NCBI RefSeq assembly: GCF_900631945.1
Contig: NZ_UZWE01000012.1
Coordinates: forward strand, 1-59,852
Direction: 5' to 3'
Origin: Paracoccus haematequi
GTDB taxonomy: Bacteria > Pseudomonadota > Alphaproteobacteria > Rhodobacterales > Rhodobacteraceae
DNA: 59,852 nucleotides
A program made the position numbers and the translations under genes. Below the pieces are notes generated by a model. It did not search any database, had not been told where the DNA came from, and saw only the letters and a list, made by a program, of their open reading frames with translations. This document shows positions 50,717 to 58,396 of this stretch, one piece after another (the stretch's first letter is position 1; every line of letters starts with the position of its first letter).

Positions 50717-51161
50717 GGGCGAAAACCTCGTGAAGGATCGCGGCCAGCCGGCCGGCATCCGCTTCGGTGAAGGCATCGGGGCGGTCGCTGTCGATGTCCA
50801 GAACGCCGATCAGCCGCCCGCCCTTGCCCCGGACCGGCAGGACGATTTCCGACCGGGTGGAACTGACGCAGGCGATATGGCCGGGAAAGGCGTCCACGTC
50901 GGGGACAAGCTGGACCTGCCCCGTGCGCGCCGCAGCCCCGCAGACCCCGCGTGAAAACGGGATGACCAGGCAGCCATGGCCACCCTGATAGGGGCCGATC
51001 TTCAACAGCTCGGGCGCCACGACGCGATAGAAGCCGGTCCAGTCGAAGCGGTCGTCGGCATGGTGGATCTCGCAGGCCAGGGTCGCCATCAGCGCGACCT
51101 CGTCGGTCTCGCCGTCGGTCAGGGCGCGGATGCGGGCGGCAAGGGCGTCGTAATCGGTCAT
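50709..51161 (-). CDS. Free methionine-(R)-sulfoxide reductase (GAF-type fRMsr)
   Basis: This GAF-domain enzyme reduces free methionine-R-sulfoxide using cysteine thiols. The three active cysteines are visible: Cys64 (GHGCLVIPFS), Cys74 (SRGVCGAAA) and Cys98 (HIACVSSTRSEIV), in the 10- and 24-residue spacing of E. coli fRMsr. IGVLDIDSDRPDAF closes the domain. The 150-residue length is usual; MTDYDALAARI is chosen over an extended frame. It is the promoter-proximal gene of the fRMsr-GFA-LysE-RluA operon and diverges from the sensor kinase. Confidence 0.9.
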   Translation of the reverse strand: MTDYDALAARIRALTDGETDEVALMATLACEIHHADDRFDWTGFYRVVAPELLKIGPYQGGHGCLVIPFSRGVCGAAARTGQVQLVPDVDAFPGHIACVSSTRSEIVLPVRGKGGRLIGVLDIDSDRPDAFTEADAGRLAAILHEVFAHV

Positions 51162-51238
51162 GCCCCTTTCTACGCCGGGCGACGCGGCGCGAAAAGCCGC
51201 GATCTTGGCATTTACGCGGCCCCGCGGCTGGGCCAATC

Positions 51239-52570
51239 ATGCGCGGCATGAACCGCCTGACCCTGACGCAACGCATCTTCCTGGTGATCCTGGCCGTGCA
51301 GGCGGCGCTGTTCGCCGCCCTGGCCGTGGCCAGCCTTGAGGGCGCGCGCCGCGACATCGCCACCGAGACCCGGCTGGCGGTCGAAACCGCGCGCGCCCTG
51401 GTGCTGGCGACCATCGGGACCATGCAGGGGGCGGTCCCCCCGGATCGGATCATGCAGCTTCTGCCGGAACGGCTGGTGGTGCCGCGCCATGTCACGCTGG
51501 GGACCGTCGACATCCTGGACGGGGTGGTGCGCCGGGCCCGCGCCCCGGTGCCGGCGCAGGCCTCGGCGCCGCCCTGGTTCGCGGCCCTGGTCGCCCCCGA
51601 CCTGCTGGAAACCCGCCTTCCCGTGGTGCTGGAGGGGCGGCCGCGCGGCTATGTCTTCATCGCGACCGATCCGGGGGCGGAAATCGCCCTGGCCTGGCGC
51701 GACCTGTCGGCCTTCCTGGGGCTGGCGGCCTTGGCGGCGGTGGTCCAGGGGCTGCTGATCCTGTGGGCCACGCGCCAAGCGCTGCGGCCCGTCGCGGCCA
51801 TCGCCAGCCGGTTGGGCGACCTGCGCCGGGGCGATCTGTCGGCGCGCGTCGGGCCGGTGGCGCAGCGCGACCTGGCCCCCATCGCCGCCGGGGTGGACGA
51901 CCTGGCGCAGGCGCTTGGGCAGGCCCAGGCCGACCGCGCCCGGCTGCAACGCCGCGTCGTCACCCGCGGGGACGAGGAACGCAAGGCCGTGGCCCGCGAC
52001 CTGCATGACGAGATGGGCCCCTGCCTGTTCGGCCTGCGGGTCGAGGCCGACGCCCTGCGCGAGGCCGCCCCGACCCCCGCGATCCAGGCCCATGCCCAGG
52101 CCATCGCCGACATCGCCGAGGAAATCGCCCGCGTGAACCGCGCCCTTCTGGGCGACCTGCGCCCCGCCGCCATCGGGCAGCTGCCGCTGGCGGCGGTGCT
52201 GGGCGATTACCTGGCCGACCTGGAACGGCGCTTCCCGGATCTGGACATCGACCTGGATCTGGCCCCCGACCTGCCGGAACCGGACGAGGCGACCGCCCTG
52301 ACGCTGTTCCGCATCGTTCAGGAGGGCACCACCAACGCCCTGCGCCATGCCGGGGCGTCGCGCGTGACGGTGCGCCTGTGGGCCGATCCGGCGCATTGGC
52401 GGGTGGTGCTGTCCGATGACGGCCGGGGCATGGCGCCGGACGCGCGCGAAGGCACCGGCTTGACCGGGATGCGCGAACGCATCACCCTGCTGGGCGGCGA
52501 TTTGTCCTTGTCCTCGGGGGCGGAGGGGACCACCATCAGCGCCAGCCTGCCCTTGCAACAGCCGGAATGA
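51239..52570 (+). CDS. NarX/LiaS-type sensor histidine kinase (HisKA_3)
   Basis: This membrane sensor kinase of 443 residues has TM1 at about residues 13-30, a small periplasmic domain (35-155), TM2 near 158-178, a HAMP-like linker, then the HisKA_3 box EERKAVARDLHDEMGP with phospho-acceptor His256. The ATPase has FRIVQEGTTNALRHAGA (N-box), LSDDGRGMAPD and GTGLTGMRERITLLGG (G boxes). It is 69 bases from the fRMsr start and overlaps its response regulator by four bases. The stimulus is unknown. No nitrate-binding P-box is recognisable. Confidence 0.93.
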   Translation: MRGMNRLTLTQRIFLVILAVQAALFAALAVASLEGARRDIATETRLAVETARALVLATIGTMQGAVPPDRIMQLLPERLVVPRHVTLGTVDILDGVVRRARAPVPAQASAPPWFAALVAPDLLETRLPVVLEGRPRGYVFIATDPGAEIALAWRDLSAFLGLAALAAVVQGLLILWATRQALRPVAAIASRLGDLRRGDLSARVGPVAQRDLAPIAAGVDDLAQALGQAQADRARLQRRVVTRGDEERKAVARDLHDEMGPCLFGLRVEADALREAAPTPAIQAHAQAIADIAEEIARVNRALLGDLRPAAIGQLPLAAVLGDYLADLERRFPDLDIDLDLAPDLPEPDEATALTLFRIVQEGTTNALRHAGASRVTVRLWADPAHWRVVLSDDGRGMAPDAREGTGLTGMRERITLLGGDLSLSSGAEGTTISASLPLQQPE

Positions 52571-53208
52571 AGGCCCCACCGCAGATGAAGTCCGCGCTTG
52601 TCATCGACGATCATCCGATCACCCATCTGGGCGCCAACCGCCTGCTGCGCGAACTGGGATACGACCGCATCGGCCAGGCCGTGTCGGGCGAGGAGGCGCT
52701 GTTGCAACTGGCGGGCGGCGAGGCGCCGGATCTGATCGTGCTGGACATCAGCCTGCCGGGCGCGGGCGGGCTGGATTTGGTGGCGCCGCTGCGCGATGCC
52801 GCGCCCGATGCGCCGATCCTGATCTTTTCCATGAACGACCAGACCGGCTTTGCCGCCCGCGCCTTGCAGGCTGGCGCGCAGGGGTTTCTGTCGAAGAACG
52901 CGCCCCCCGCCGATTTCCGCGAGGCGGTGCGGATGCTAGAAGCGGGCGAATTCTATCTGTCGCCCCGCCACGCCATGGCGCTGGCGACGCTGCGGGCCGG
53001 GGCCTCGGCCGATCCGCTGGGGGCGCTTTCGGATCGGGAACGGCAGGTGCTGGCACTGATCGGCCGGGGCCTCAGCCTGCAAGCCATCGCGGATCACCTG
53101 GAGGTCAGCTACAAGACGGCAGCCAACACGTCTTCGGCGCTGAAGAAGAAGCTGGGCGTGGACGGCATCAACGGGCTGATGAAATTCGCCCTGGACAGCG
53201 GGGTATGA
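52567..53208 (+). CDS. NarL/FixJ-type response regulator
   Basis: This is the partner of the preceding kinase. The 213-residue protein has a receiver domain with the acidic pair DD (14-15), phospho-Asp60 (LIVLDISLPGAGG) and the conserved Lys in FLSKNAPP. The C-terminal LuxR HTH reads LSDRERQVLALIGRGLSLQAIADHLEVSYKTAANTSSALKKKLG. ATGs at 52567 (overlapping the kinase stop) and 52588 are both possible. Its stop overlaps the DUF2478 start, so kinase, regulator and DUF2478 form one coupled unit. Confidence 0.94.
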   Translation: MKAPPQMKSALVIDDHPITHLGANRLLRELGYDRIGQAVSGEEALLQLAGGEAPDLIVLDISLPGAGGLDLVAPLRDAAPDAPILIFSMNDQTGFAARALQAGAQGFLSKNAPPADFREAVRMLEAGEFYLSPRHAMALATLRAGASADPLGALSDRERQVLALIGRGLSLQAIADHLEVSYKTAANTSSALKKKLGVDGINGLMKFALDSGV

Positions 53209-53726
53209 CGGCGATGCTGGGATGGTTCAGCCTGGACGACGACGCGCCGGCGGGCGAGGCCGACCGGATCCTGGCGCGCCTGTCCGCCGGTCTGGCGGAT
53301 GCGGGCCTGCGGCTGGCGGGCGCCATCCAAGTCAATACCGACCAGGGCGCCGACTGCGCCTGCGACATGGACGTGCTGGTGCTGGGCGAGGAAGACATGC
53401 CGATCCGCATCTCCCAGTCGCTCGGCAGCGGATCGACCGGCTGCCGCCTGGATGCCGGCGCGCTGGAAATGGCGGCGGCGCGGGTCTCGGCCCGGCTGGC
53501 GGGGGCGGAACTGCTGATCCTGCCCAAGTTCGGCCGGCAGGAGGCCATCGGCCGGGGCTTTCGCAGCGTGATCGCCCAAGCGGTGGCCCAGGACGTGCCG
53601 GTCCTGCTGCATGTGCCCCCCGAACAACGCGCCGATTTCGAGCGTTTCTGCGAGGGGCTGGGACAGCGCGTTCCGCCGGGCCAACTGGCCGAATGGTGCC
53701 TGGACCAGGTGACGGGTGTCCAGTGA
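53205..53726 (+). CDS. DUF2478 family protein
   Basis: This 173-residue cytoplasmic protein matches DUF2478: an NTPase-like start (MTAMLGWFSLDDDAPAGEADRIL), RISQSLGSGSTGCRLDAGALEMA, ELLILPKFGRQEAIGRGFRSVIAQAVAQDVPVLLHV. The PKFG-x-x-E-x-x-GRGFR stretch is the family hallmark. In other alphaproteobacteria the family is often near molybdate transport genes. Its function is unproven. It is translationally coupled to the NarL-type regulator (ATGA at 53205-53208), and a TusA gene follows within about ten bases. Confidence 0.87.
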   Translation: MTAMLGWFSLDDDAPAGEADRILARLSAGLADAGLRLAGAIQVNTDQGADCACDMDVLVLGEEDMPIRISQSLGSGSTGCRLDAGALEMAAARVSARLAGAELLILPKFGRQEAIGRGFRSVIAQAVAQDVPVLLHVPPEQRADFERFCEGLGQRVPPGQLAEWCLDQVTGVQ

Positions 53727-53736
53727 CGGGCATCGC

Positions 53737-54015
53737 GTGACCGACCTGCCTCTGATCGACGCGCGCGGGCTGCTGTGCCCGCTGCCGGTCCTGCGGTTGC
53801 GAAAGCTGCTGCCCGACCATCCGCCGGGCACGCGCGTGCGGCTGTGGGCAACCGACGCCATGGCGGCGATCGACGTGCCGCATTTCTGCGAGACGGCCGG
53901 ACACCGGCTGGTCGAACAGCGCGAGATCGGCGGCGGCGTGCGGGAATTCATCGTCGAAAGGGGGCTTTCCGCCCCCTCGGCCGCAAGAGCGGCCTTCACC
54001 CCCGAGGATATTTGA
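53737..54015 (+). CDS. TusA-family sulfurtransferase with repeat-derived C-terminus
   Basis: TusA proteins carry sulfur as a cysteine persulfide for tRNA thiolation, molybdenum cofactor or sulfur oxidation. The GTG start VTDLPLIDARGLLCPLPVLR places the active Cys14 in the CPxP motif; an upstream GTG at 53716 is also possible. The fold ends at GGVREFIVERG. The following residues LSAPSAARAAFTPEDI are encoded by the hairpins and GGATATTTGA box of intergenic element E, which supplies the TGA stop. The tail therefore looks like read-through into the repeat. Coupling to DUF2478 may point to molybdenum cofactor supply. Confidence 0.85.
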   Translation: MTDLPLIDARGLLCPLPVLRLRKLLPDHPPGTRVRLWATDAMAAIDVPHFCETAGHRLVEQREIGGGVREFIVERGLSAPSAARAAFTPEDI

Positions 54016-54028
54016 GCAAAGAAGAAAG
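53959..54028 (+). repeat. Interspersed intergenic element, copy E (two hairpins)
   Basis: AGGGGGC-TTTCC-GCCCCCT (53959-53977) and GGCCGC-AAGA-GCGGCC (53979-53994) are tandem perfect hairpins, followed by CCCCCGAGGATATTTG (54000-54014 region) and an AGCAAAGAAGAAAG purine run that serves as the SD of the AEC gene. The TusA reading frame runs through the element to its TGA. Confidence 0.75.
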
Positions 54029-54030
54029 CC

Positions 54031-54957
54031 ATGCTGGCCGTATTCCTGAAGACCCTGCCCTTTTTCGGGATGATCGGCCTGGGCTGGCTGGCCGCGCGGA
54101 CGCGGTTCTTTCCCCAGGAGGGGGCGGCCTGGCTGACGAAGTTCGTCTTTTACTTCGCCCTGTCGGCGATGCTGTTCCGCTTTGCCGCGCGGCTGGATCT
54201 GGCGGCGCTGTTCGATCGGTCCTTCGTGCTGGCCTATCTGGCGGGATCCTTCGGACTTTGGCTGGTCGGCATGGCCGTGGCCCGAAGCCGGGGCCTGTCC
54301 CTGCCCGAGGCCGCGATGGAGGCGCAGTGCTGCATGATCGGCAATACCGGGTTTCTGGGCGTGCCGATGCTGGTCGTGCTGCTGGGCGAACGCGCCGTCG
54401 GGCCGGTGCTGATGGTCCTGACCATCGACATGCTGGTGTTTTCCACGCTGATCACCCTGATCATCCATGCGGGCCGCAGCGGCGGGCTGCGCCTTGCCAC
54501 GGCGGCTCCGATCCTGCGCGGCATCGTCGCCAATCCGATGGTCCTGTCGATGCTGGCGGGGCTGACCTGGGCGCAGATGCGCCTGCCCCTGCCCGGCCCT
54601 TTCGACGAGTTCCTGGTGATGCTGGGCGCCGCCGCCACCCCCGGCGCGCTGTTCGCCATCGGCGCCAGCCTGGCGGGGCGGCGCATCGGACGGCTTGCGG
54701 CCTCGGCCTGGCTGACGGTCGCCAAGCTGATCCTGCATCCCCTGGCCGTGGGCCTGGCCGCCTGGGCCTTTCACGTCGAACCCTTCGCCGCAGGCGTCAT
54801 GGTCGCCGCCGCCGCCCTGCCGGTCGCGGGCAACGTCTATATCCTGGCACAATATTTCGGCGTGGCGCAGCAGCGCGTGTCGGCGGCGATCCTGATGTCC
54901 ACCGCAGGCAGCATCGTCACGGTCCCGCTGGTCATCCTATGGATCGGGCAGGGATAG
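54031..54957 (+). CDS. AEC family transporter (auxin efflux carrier type)
   Basis: This inner-membrane secondary carrier of 308 residues has about ten helices in two inverted five-helix halves. Typical AEC features are FFGMIGLGWLAARTRFFPQEG at the N-terminus, MIGNTGFLGVPMLVVLLGERA near residue 105, and ALPVAGNVYILAQYF in the second half. Bacterial AEC members export malonate or other organic acids; the substrate here is unknown. It follows element E by two bases and may share transcription with the upstream two-component/TusA unit. Confidence 0.9.
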   Translation: MLAVFLKTLPFFGMIGLGWLAARTRFFPQEGAAWLTKFVFYFALSAMLFRFAARLDLAALFDRSFVLAYLAGSFGLWLVGMAVARSRGLSLPEAAMEAQCCMIGNTGFLGVPMLVVLLGERAVGPVLMVLTIDMLVFSTLITLIIHAGRSGGLRLATAAPILRGIVANPMVLSMLAGLTWAQMRLPLPGPFDEFLVMLGAAATPGALFAIGASLAGRRIGRLAASAWLTVAKLILHPLAVGLAAWAFHVEPFAAGVMVAAAALPVAGNVYILAQYFGVAQQRVSAAILMSTAGSIVTVPLVILWIGQG

Positions 54958-55301
54958 GGGCAGAGAGACCGTGGCCGCCCACGTCTGAGCCCCAGGAGAA
55001 ATAGAACAGCGTCTTGGGGACGGCCGACGTTCCAGTCAGCCCCGGCGTCGTCGCGCACTGCCGTGCATCAACCGTTCGGCAACCGCCGCCACATCCCGCA
55101 TGGGATAAAGTGCAGGATGTTCCCTCACGGGCGCTTTTCTCCGGCCATCTCAGCAGATCAGAACACATGCCAACCCATTCCCCGAAAGGACGTGTTTCGT
55201 TTCGGCTTCGATGATTCCGTTTTGCCAACCCAAGGAACGGGCCAACCTGTTCCCGATCCGGCCCTGGCCAGGGGGCGGGTCGGTGCCCGCCCCGCCGGTC
55301 T
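54958..55301. other. Intergenic region without recognisable gene
   Basis: About 340 bases between convergent AEC and DoxX genes. No protein-coding pattern, RNA gene or insertion-sequence end was recognised. A GGCGGG-TCGGTG-CCCGCC hairpin near 55275-55295 may terminate the DoxX message. By eye the middle part (55100-55220) is less GC-rich than the flanks, which may indicate degraded or foreign DNA. Confidence 0.5.
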
Positions 55302-55754
55302 TCAGAACTGCTTGCCGATGGCCCGGTCGACCGAGAACCGGCCGCCGCCATGGGCCACGAAATACAGCGTGATCGCCAGCCACAGCAGCGATTTTTCCGC
55401 GCCGCCGAAGCCCTCGGCCTGGACGACCCAGTGGAAATAGGTGGTGACGCACAGCACGATCGAGGTGGCGAAGGCCGCCGGGCGGGTCAGCAGGCCCAGG
55501 GTCAGCAGCAGCCCGCCGAAAAATTCGGTCGCGGCCAGCAGCGGGGCCCAGAACCAGCCCGGATGGAAGCCCAGCCCCTCGACCATGCCCACGGCGCCCA
55601 TCGGCGCGTTGATCTTGGGCCAGCCGTGAACCATGAAGGCGATCCCCGCGATCAGGCGCATGTAGAGCACGGTCAGCGGCGACAGCGCGGCATAAAGCCC
55701 TTGCAGTTTCGGGATGATGAAGCGGGTGTCGGTGGTGGTGTCGTAATCGGTCAT
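55302..55754 (-). CDS. DoxX family membrane protein
   Basis: This 150-residue protein starts MTDYDTTTDTRFIIPKLQGL after AGGAGATCG. It has four hydrophobic segments in the DoxX arrangement: LTVLYMRLIAGIAFMVHGWPKI, APLLAATEFFGGLLLTLGLLTRPAAF, IVLCVTTYFHWVV and LLWLAITLYFVAHGGGRFSVDR. Such proteins are inner-membrane quinone- or thiosulfate-linked components; MhqP of the Bacillus methylhydroquinone regulon is a DoxX protein. It lies 20 kb from the LysR/VOC cluster here, and no matching operator was seen in front of it. Confidence 0.92.
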   Translation of the reverse strand: MTDYDTTTDTRFIIPKLQGLYAALSPLTVLYMRLIAGIAFMVHGWPKINAPMGAVGMVEGLGFHPGWFWAPLLAATEFFGGLLLTLGLLTRPAAFATSIVLCVTTYFHWVVQAEGFGGAEKSLLWLAITLYFVAHGGGRFSVDRAIGKQF

Positions 55755-55841
55755 TGTCGATCTCCTGCGGCTTGCGGCCGCCATGCGGCGCAAGGATAAC
55801 GGCGTCAGCCCCGAAGGGCAGGATTGAAGCGGTCAGGAAGA

Positions 55842-56153
55842 TCAGGCCCGCGGCGGGCGCCAGGGGCTTGTCCAGCGGGCATCGGCCAGCACCGCCGCGC
55901 CGAACTCGGCGGTGACCCGCGACCCCGGCCGCGCCGGTTCCGCGCCATCGACGCCGCCGGGCGCCAGACAGACGAAGCAGAAGCCCGGTTTCTTGACCGT
56001 CTCGGCCTGGCTGCCGGGCAGGCCCGCCGCATAGCACATGTCGTCGGCGCGGATCTGGGCACTGCACGAAGGTCGCGCGATATCCGCGCTTGCCACGGCG
56101 ACGGACATCGCCAGAAGCGAGACCATCAGCATCAATGTGGCAAGAACTTTCAT
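55842..56153 (-). CDS. Secreted cysteine-containing hypothetical protein
   Basis: This 103-residue protein has a signal peptide (MKVLATLMLMVSLLAMSVAVASA) and a mature part with Cys in RPSCSAQIRADDMCYAAG and GFCFVCLAPGG, ending RWTSPWRPPRA. No family is recognised with confidence; the CxxC and basic-aromatic C-terminus loosely recall small copper-locus proteins, but that is weak. The gene is on its own between DoxX and DUF1269. The frame, signal peptide and conserved-looking Cys spacing support a real exported protein. Confidence 0.6.
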   Translation of the reverse strand: MKVLATLMLMVSLLAMSVAVASADIARPSCSAQIRADDMCYAAGLPGSQAETVKKPGFCFVCLAPGGVDGAEPARPGSRVTAEFGAAVLADARWTSPWRPPRA

Positions 56154-56299
56154 CCAACAGGGCCGGATCGTTGCGGATGGTCCCGCTATGCCGCAGCGCG
56201 GCTTCGGCGATCAAGCCTTTTCCGCCTTCGTCGTTCACAATGGTGAAACCTGCGGCTAGCATGATCGGCGCAAGGACATCCCGCACGGAAAGGAAAGCC

Positions 56300-56833
56300 A
56301 TGTCGGAACTGATCGTGATCGCCTTCGACGACGAGGCCACCGGATTCGAACTGCGCGCCGAACTGGTGAAGATGCAGCGCGACTATCTGATCGAGATGGA
56401 GGACGCGGTCGTCGTCACCCGCCCGGCCGAGGACGACATCCAGTTGCACCAGGCGGTGAACCTGACCGCCGCCGGCGCGCTTGGCGGCGGCTTCTGGGGG
56501 ACGCTGGTGGGGCTGGTGTTCCTGAACCCGCTGATCGGGGCGGCGGTCGGCGCGGCCTCGGGCACGCTGGCCGGGCGGCTGACCGATATCGGCATCAACG
56601 ACGACTTCATGCGCGACACGGCCCGCGCCCTGCCGCCGGGCGGATCGGCGGTCTTCGTGCTGCTGCGCAAGATGACCGCCGACAAGGTGCTGGACCGGCT
56701 GCAATCCTTCCAGCGCCGGGGCCGGGTCTTGCAGACATCCCTGTCCCGGCAGGACGAGGACCGGCTGCGCGACGCGCTGTCGGGCGATGCCGCCCCGGTG
56801 CCCCCGGCGGCGCCCCCCGCCACGGGCGCTTGA
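56300..56833 (+). CDS. DUF1269 family membrane protein
   Basis: This 177-residue protein begins MSELIVIAFDDEATGFELRAELVKMQRDYLIEMEDAVVVTR, the DUF1269 N-terminus. A glycine-rich hydrophobic segment follows (AGALGGGFWGTLVGLVFLNPLIGAAVGAASGTLAG, about residues 58-92), then GINDDFMRDTARALPPGGSAVFVLLRKMTADKVLDRL. AGGAAAG precedes the ATG. The family comprises inner-membrane proteins of unknown role, often linked to stress conditions. Confidence 0.9.
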   Translation: MSELIVIAFDDEATGFELRAELVKMQRDYLIEMEDAVVVTRPAEDDIQLHQAVNLTAAGALGGGFWGTLVGLVFLNPLIGAAVGAASGTLAGRLTDIGINDDFMRDTARALPPGGSAVFVLLRKMTADKVLDRLQSFQRRGRVLQTSLSRQDEDRLRDALSGDAAPVPPAAPPATGA

Positions 56834-56866
56834 CGCAAGACCGGACTGCGTGGGACATGGCACGCC

Positions 56867-57577
56867 ATGGTCCTGCGCATCCTGTTCAGCCCCCCCGCCG
56901 AGGAACCGGCCTCGACGCTGCGCCGGGTGCGCTGGCGCCCGCTGCGGCGCCTGCTGATCTGGGCGCGCTGGCTGGCCCTGCGGTTCTTGGCGCTGATGCT
57001 GGCCCTGGTGATGTTCTATGCGCTGGTCAATCCGCCGACCACCTGGACGGTCGTGGCCGAGGCGACGGCGCCCCGGTCCTGGACCGACATCGACGACATC
57101 GCCCCGGTCATGCGCCAGTCGGTCGTCGCCGCCGAGGACGCGAATTTCTGCCTGCACTGGGGCTTCGACATGGTGGAAATCCGCCGCGTCGTGGCCTCGG
57201 GGTCGTCGCGGGGCGCATCGACGCTGACCCAGCAGACCGCCAAGAACGTGTTCCTGTGGCAGGGCCGCAGCTGGACGCGCAAGGTTCTGGAAACCGCCTT
57301 CACCCCGATGATCGAGGCTTTCTGGTCCAAGCGCCGCATCCTCGAAGTCTATCTGAACGTCGCCGAATTCGGCCCCGGCATCTTCGGGATCGGCGCCGCC
57401 GCGCGCGAATATTTCGGCACCACGCCCGACAAGCTGACGCCGGTGCAGGCCGCGCGTCTTGCCGCCGTCCTGCCCGCGCCCAAGACGCGCAGCCCGGCGC
57501 GGGCCTCGGCCCGGTCCCGCGCCATCGCGGACGGCGCGGCGACGATCGCGCGCGACGGGCGCGCCGATTGCCTGTAA
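56867..57577 (+). CDS. mtgA: Monofunctional biosynthetic peptidoglycan transglycosylase
   Basis: MtgA polymerises lipid II into glycan strands at the outer face of the inner membrane. It has one N-terminal TM helix (about residues 36-55) and a GT51 domain with catalytic Glu90 in VVAAEDANFCLHWGFD, the second conserved block GASTLTQQTAKNVFLWQGRSWTRK, and EVYLNVAEFGPGIFGIGAAAREYF. No transpeptidase domain follows in the 236 residues, so it is monofunctional. Confidence 0.96.
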   Translation: MVLRILFSPPAEEPASTLRRVRWRPLRRLLIWARWLALRFLALMLALVMFYALVNPPTTWTVVAEATAPRSWTDIDDIAPVMRQSVVAAEDANFCLHWGFDMVEIRRVVASGSSRGASTLTQQTAKNVFLWQGRSWTRKVLETAFTPMIEAFWSKRRILEVYLNVAEFGPGIFGIGAAAREYFGTTPDKLTPVQAARLAAVLPAPKTRSPARASARSRAIADGAATIARDGRADCL

Positions 57578-57658
57578 GGGCCGCGCCTTCCGGTTGAAAC
57601 GGGGCGGGCGCAGGCTTATCAAGGTCCGATTGCACGGCAAGGAATCTTGAAGCAGGCG

Positions 57659-58345
57659 ATGAATACCAACACCCAGACCACCCGGCTTTACCATTCGGCC
57701 CTGTCGCCCTTCTGCCGCAAGGTGCGGCTGGTGCTGGCCGAAAAGAAGATCGAGGTCGAACTGGTCGAGGAGCGTTACTGGGAAAGCCCGCCCGACCTGA
57801 AGCGCCGCAACCCGGCCGGAAAACTGCCGGTGCTGCGCCATCGCGGCAACATGCTGGCCGAAAGCCAGGCGATCATCGAATACCTGGACGAGGCCATCCC
57901 CTCGCCCGCGCTGATGCCTTCGACCCCGCTGGAGCGGCACGAGGTGCGCAGGCTCTGCGCCTGGTTCGACGACAAGTTCAACGACGAGGTGACGGTCCCG
58001 ATCCTGACCGAACGGGTCTGGAAGAAGATCACCCGCCAGGGCTATCCCGACAGCCGCGTGGTCAAGGACGGGCTGCGCGCGATCAAGGAGCATATCGACT
58101 ATCTGACGACGCTGCTGGAAACCCGCCGCTGGCTGGCGGGCAACAGCCTGTCGCTGGCCGATTTCACCGCGGCCGCGCATTTTTCCTGCCTGGATTACAT
58201 CTCGGACGTGGATTGGGACCGCTCCGAGGTGCTGCGCGACTGGTATGCCACCATCAAGTCGCGCCCGGCCTTCCGGTCGATCCTGGCCGACCAGGTGCCG
58301 GGCATCCACCCGGCCCCCCATTATGCCGAGCTTGATTTCGGATAA
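57659..58345 (+). CDS. Glutathione S-transferase family protein
   Basis: This 228-residue GST starts [20 protein letters not shown]. The thioredoxin-like N-domain carries [23 protein letters not shown] (a Ser/Cys active-site pattern), then [28 protein letters not shown] with the cis-Pro and the ES glutathione-binding pair. The C-domain has [24 protein letters not shown]. Similarity is to beta/omega-like bacterial GSTs. A TTG four codons upstream is an alternative start. It is followed by element F and queG. Confidence 0.92.
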   Translation: MNTNTQTTRLYHSALSPFCRKVRLVLAEKKIEVELVEERYWESPPDLKRRNPAGKLPVLRHRGNMLAESQAIIEYLDEAIPSPALMPSTPLERHEVRRLCAWFDDKFNDEVTVPILTERVWKKITRQGYPDSRVVKDGLRAIKEHIDYLTTLLETRRWLAGNSLSLADFTAAAHFSCLDYISDVDWDRSEVLRDWYATIKSRPAFRSILADQVPGIHPAPHYAELDFG

Positions 58346-58347
58346 GG

Positions 58348-58396
58348 CCGGGGGGCCAGCCCCCCGGACCCCCCGGGATATTTGGGCGAAGATGAA
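58348..58396 (+). repeat. Interspersed intergenic element, copy F
   Basis: CCGGGGGG-CCAG-CCCCCCGG (58348-58367) is a perfect hairpin right after the GST stop, followed by ACCCCCCGGGATATTTG and GGCGAAGATGAAAC. The ATG in the last part is the queG start codon, and GCGAAG acts as its only visible SD, so this copy doubles as a translation start region. Confidence 0.75.

Noticed and set aside
54837..55351. Possible short genes in the AEC-DoxX gap
   Set aside because: Short frames on either strand have no SD, domain or membrane pattern, and part of each overlaps the conserved AEC 3' end.
55302..55754. DoxX as a member of the LysR/VOC quinone regulon
   Set aside because: MhqP of bacilli is a DoxX protein, but this gene is 20 kb away and no CGTTCG-N6-GCGAACG-like operator was found in front of it.
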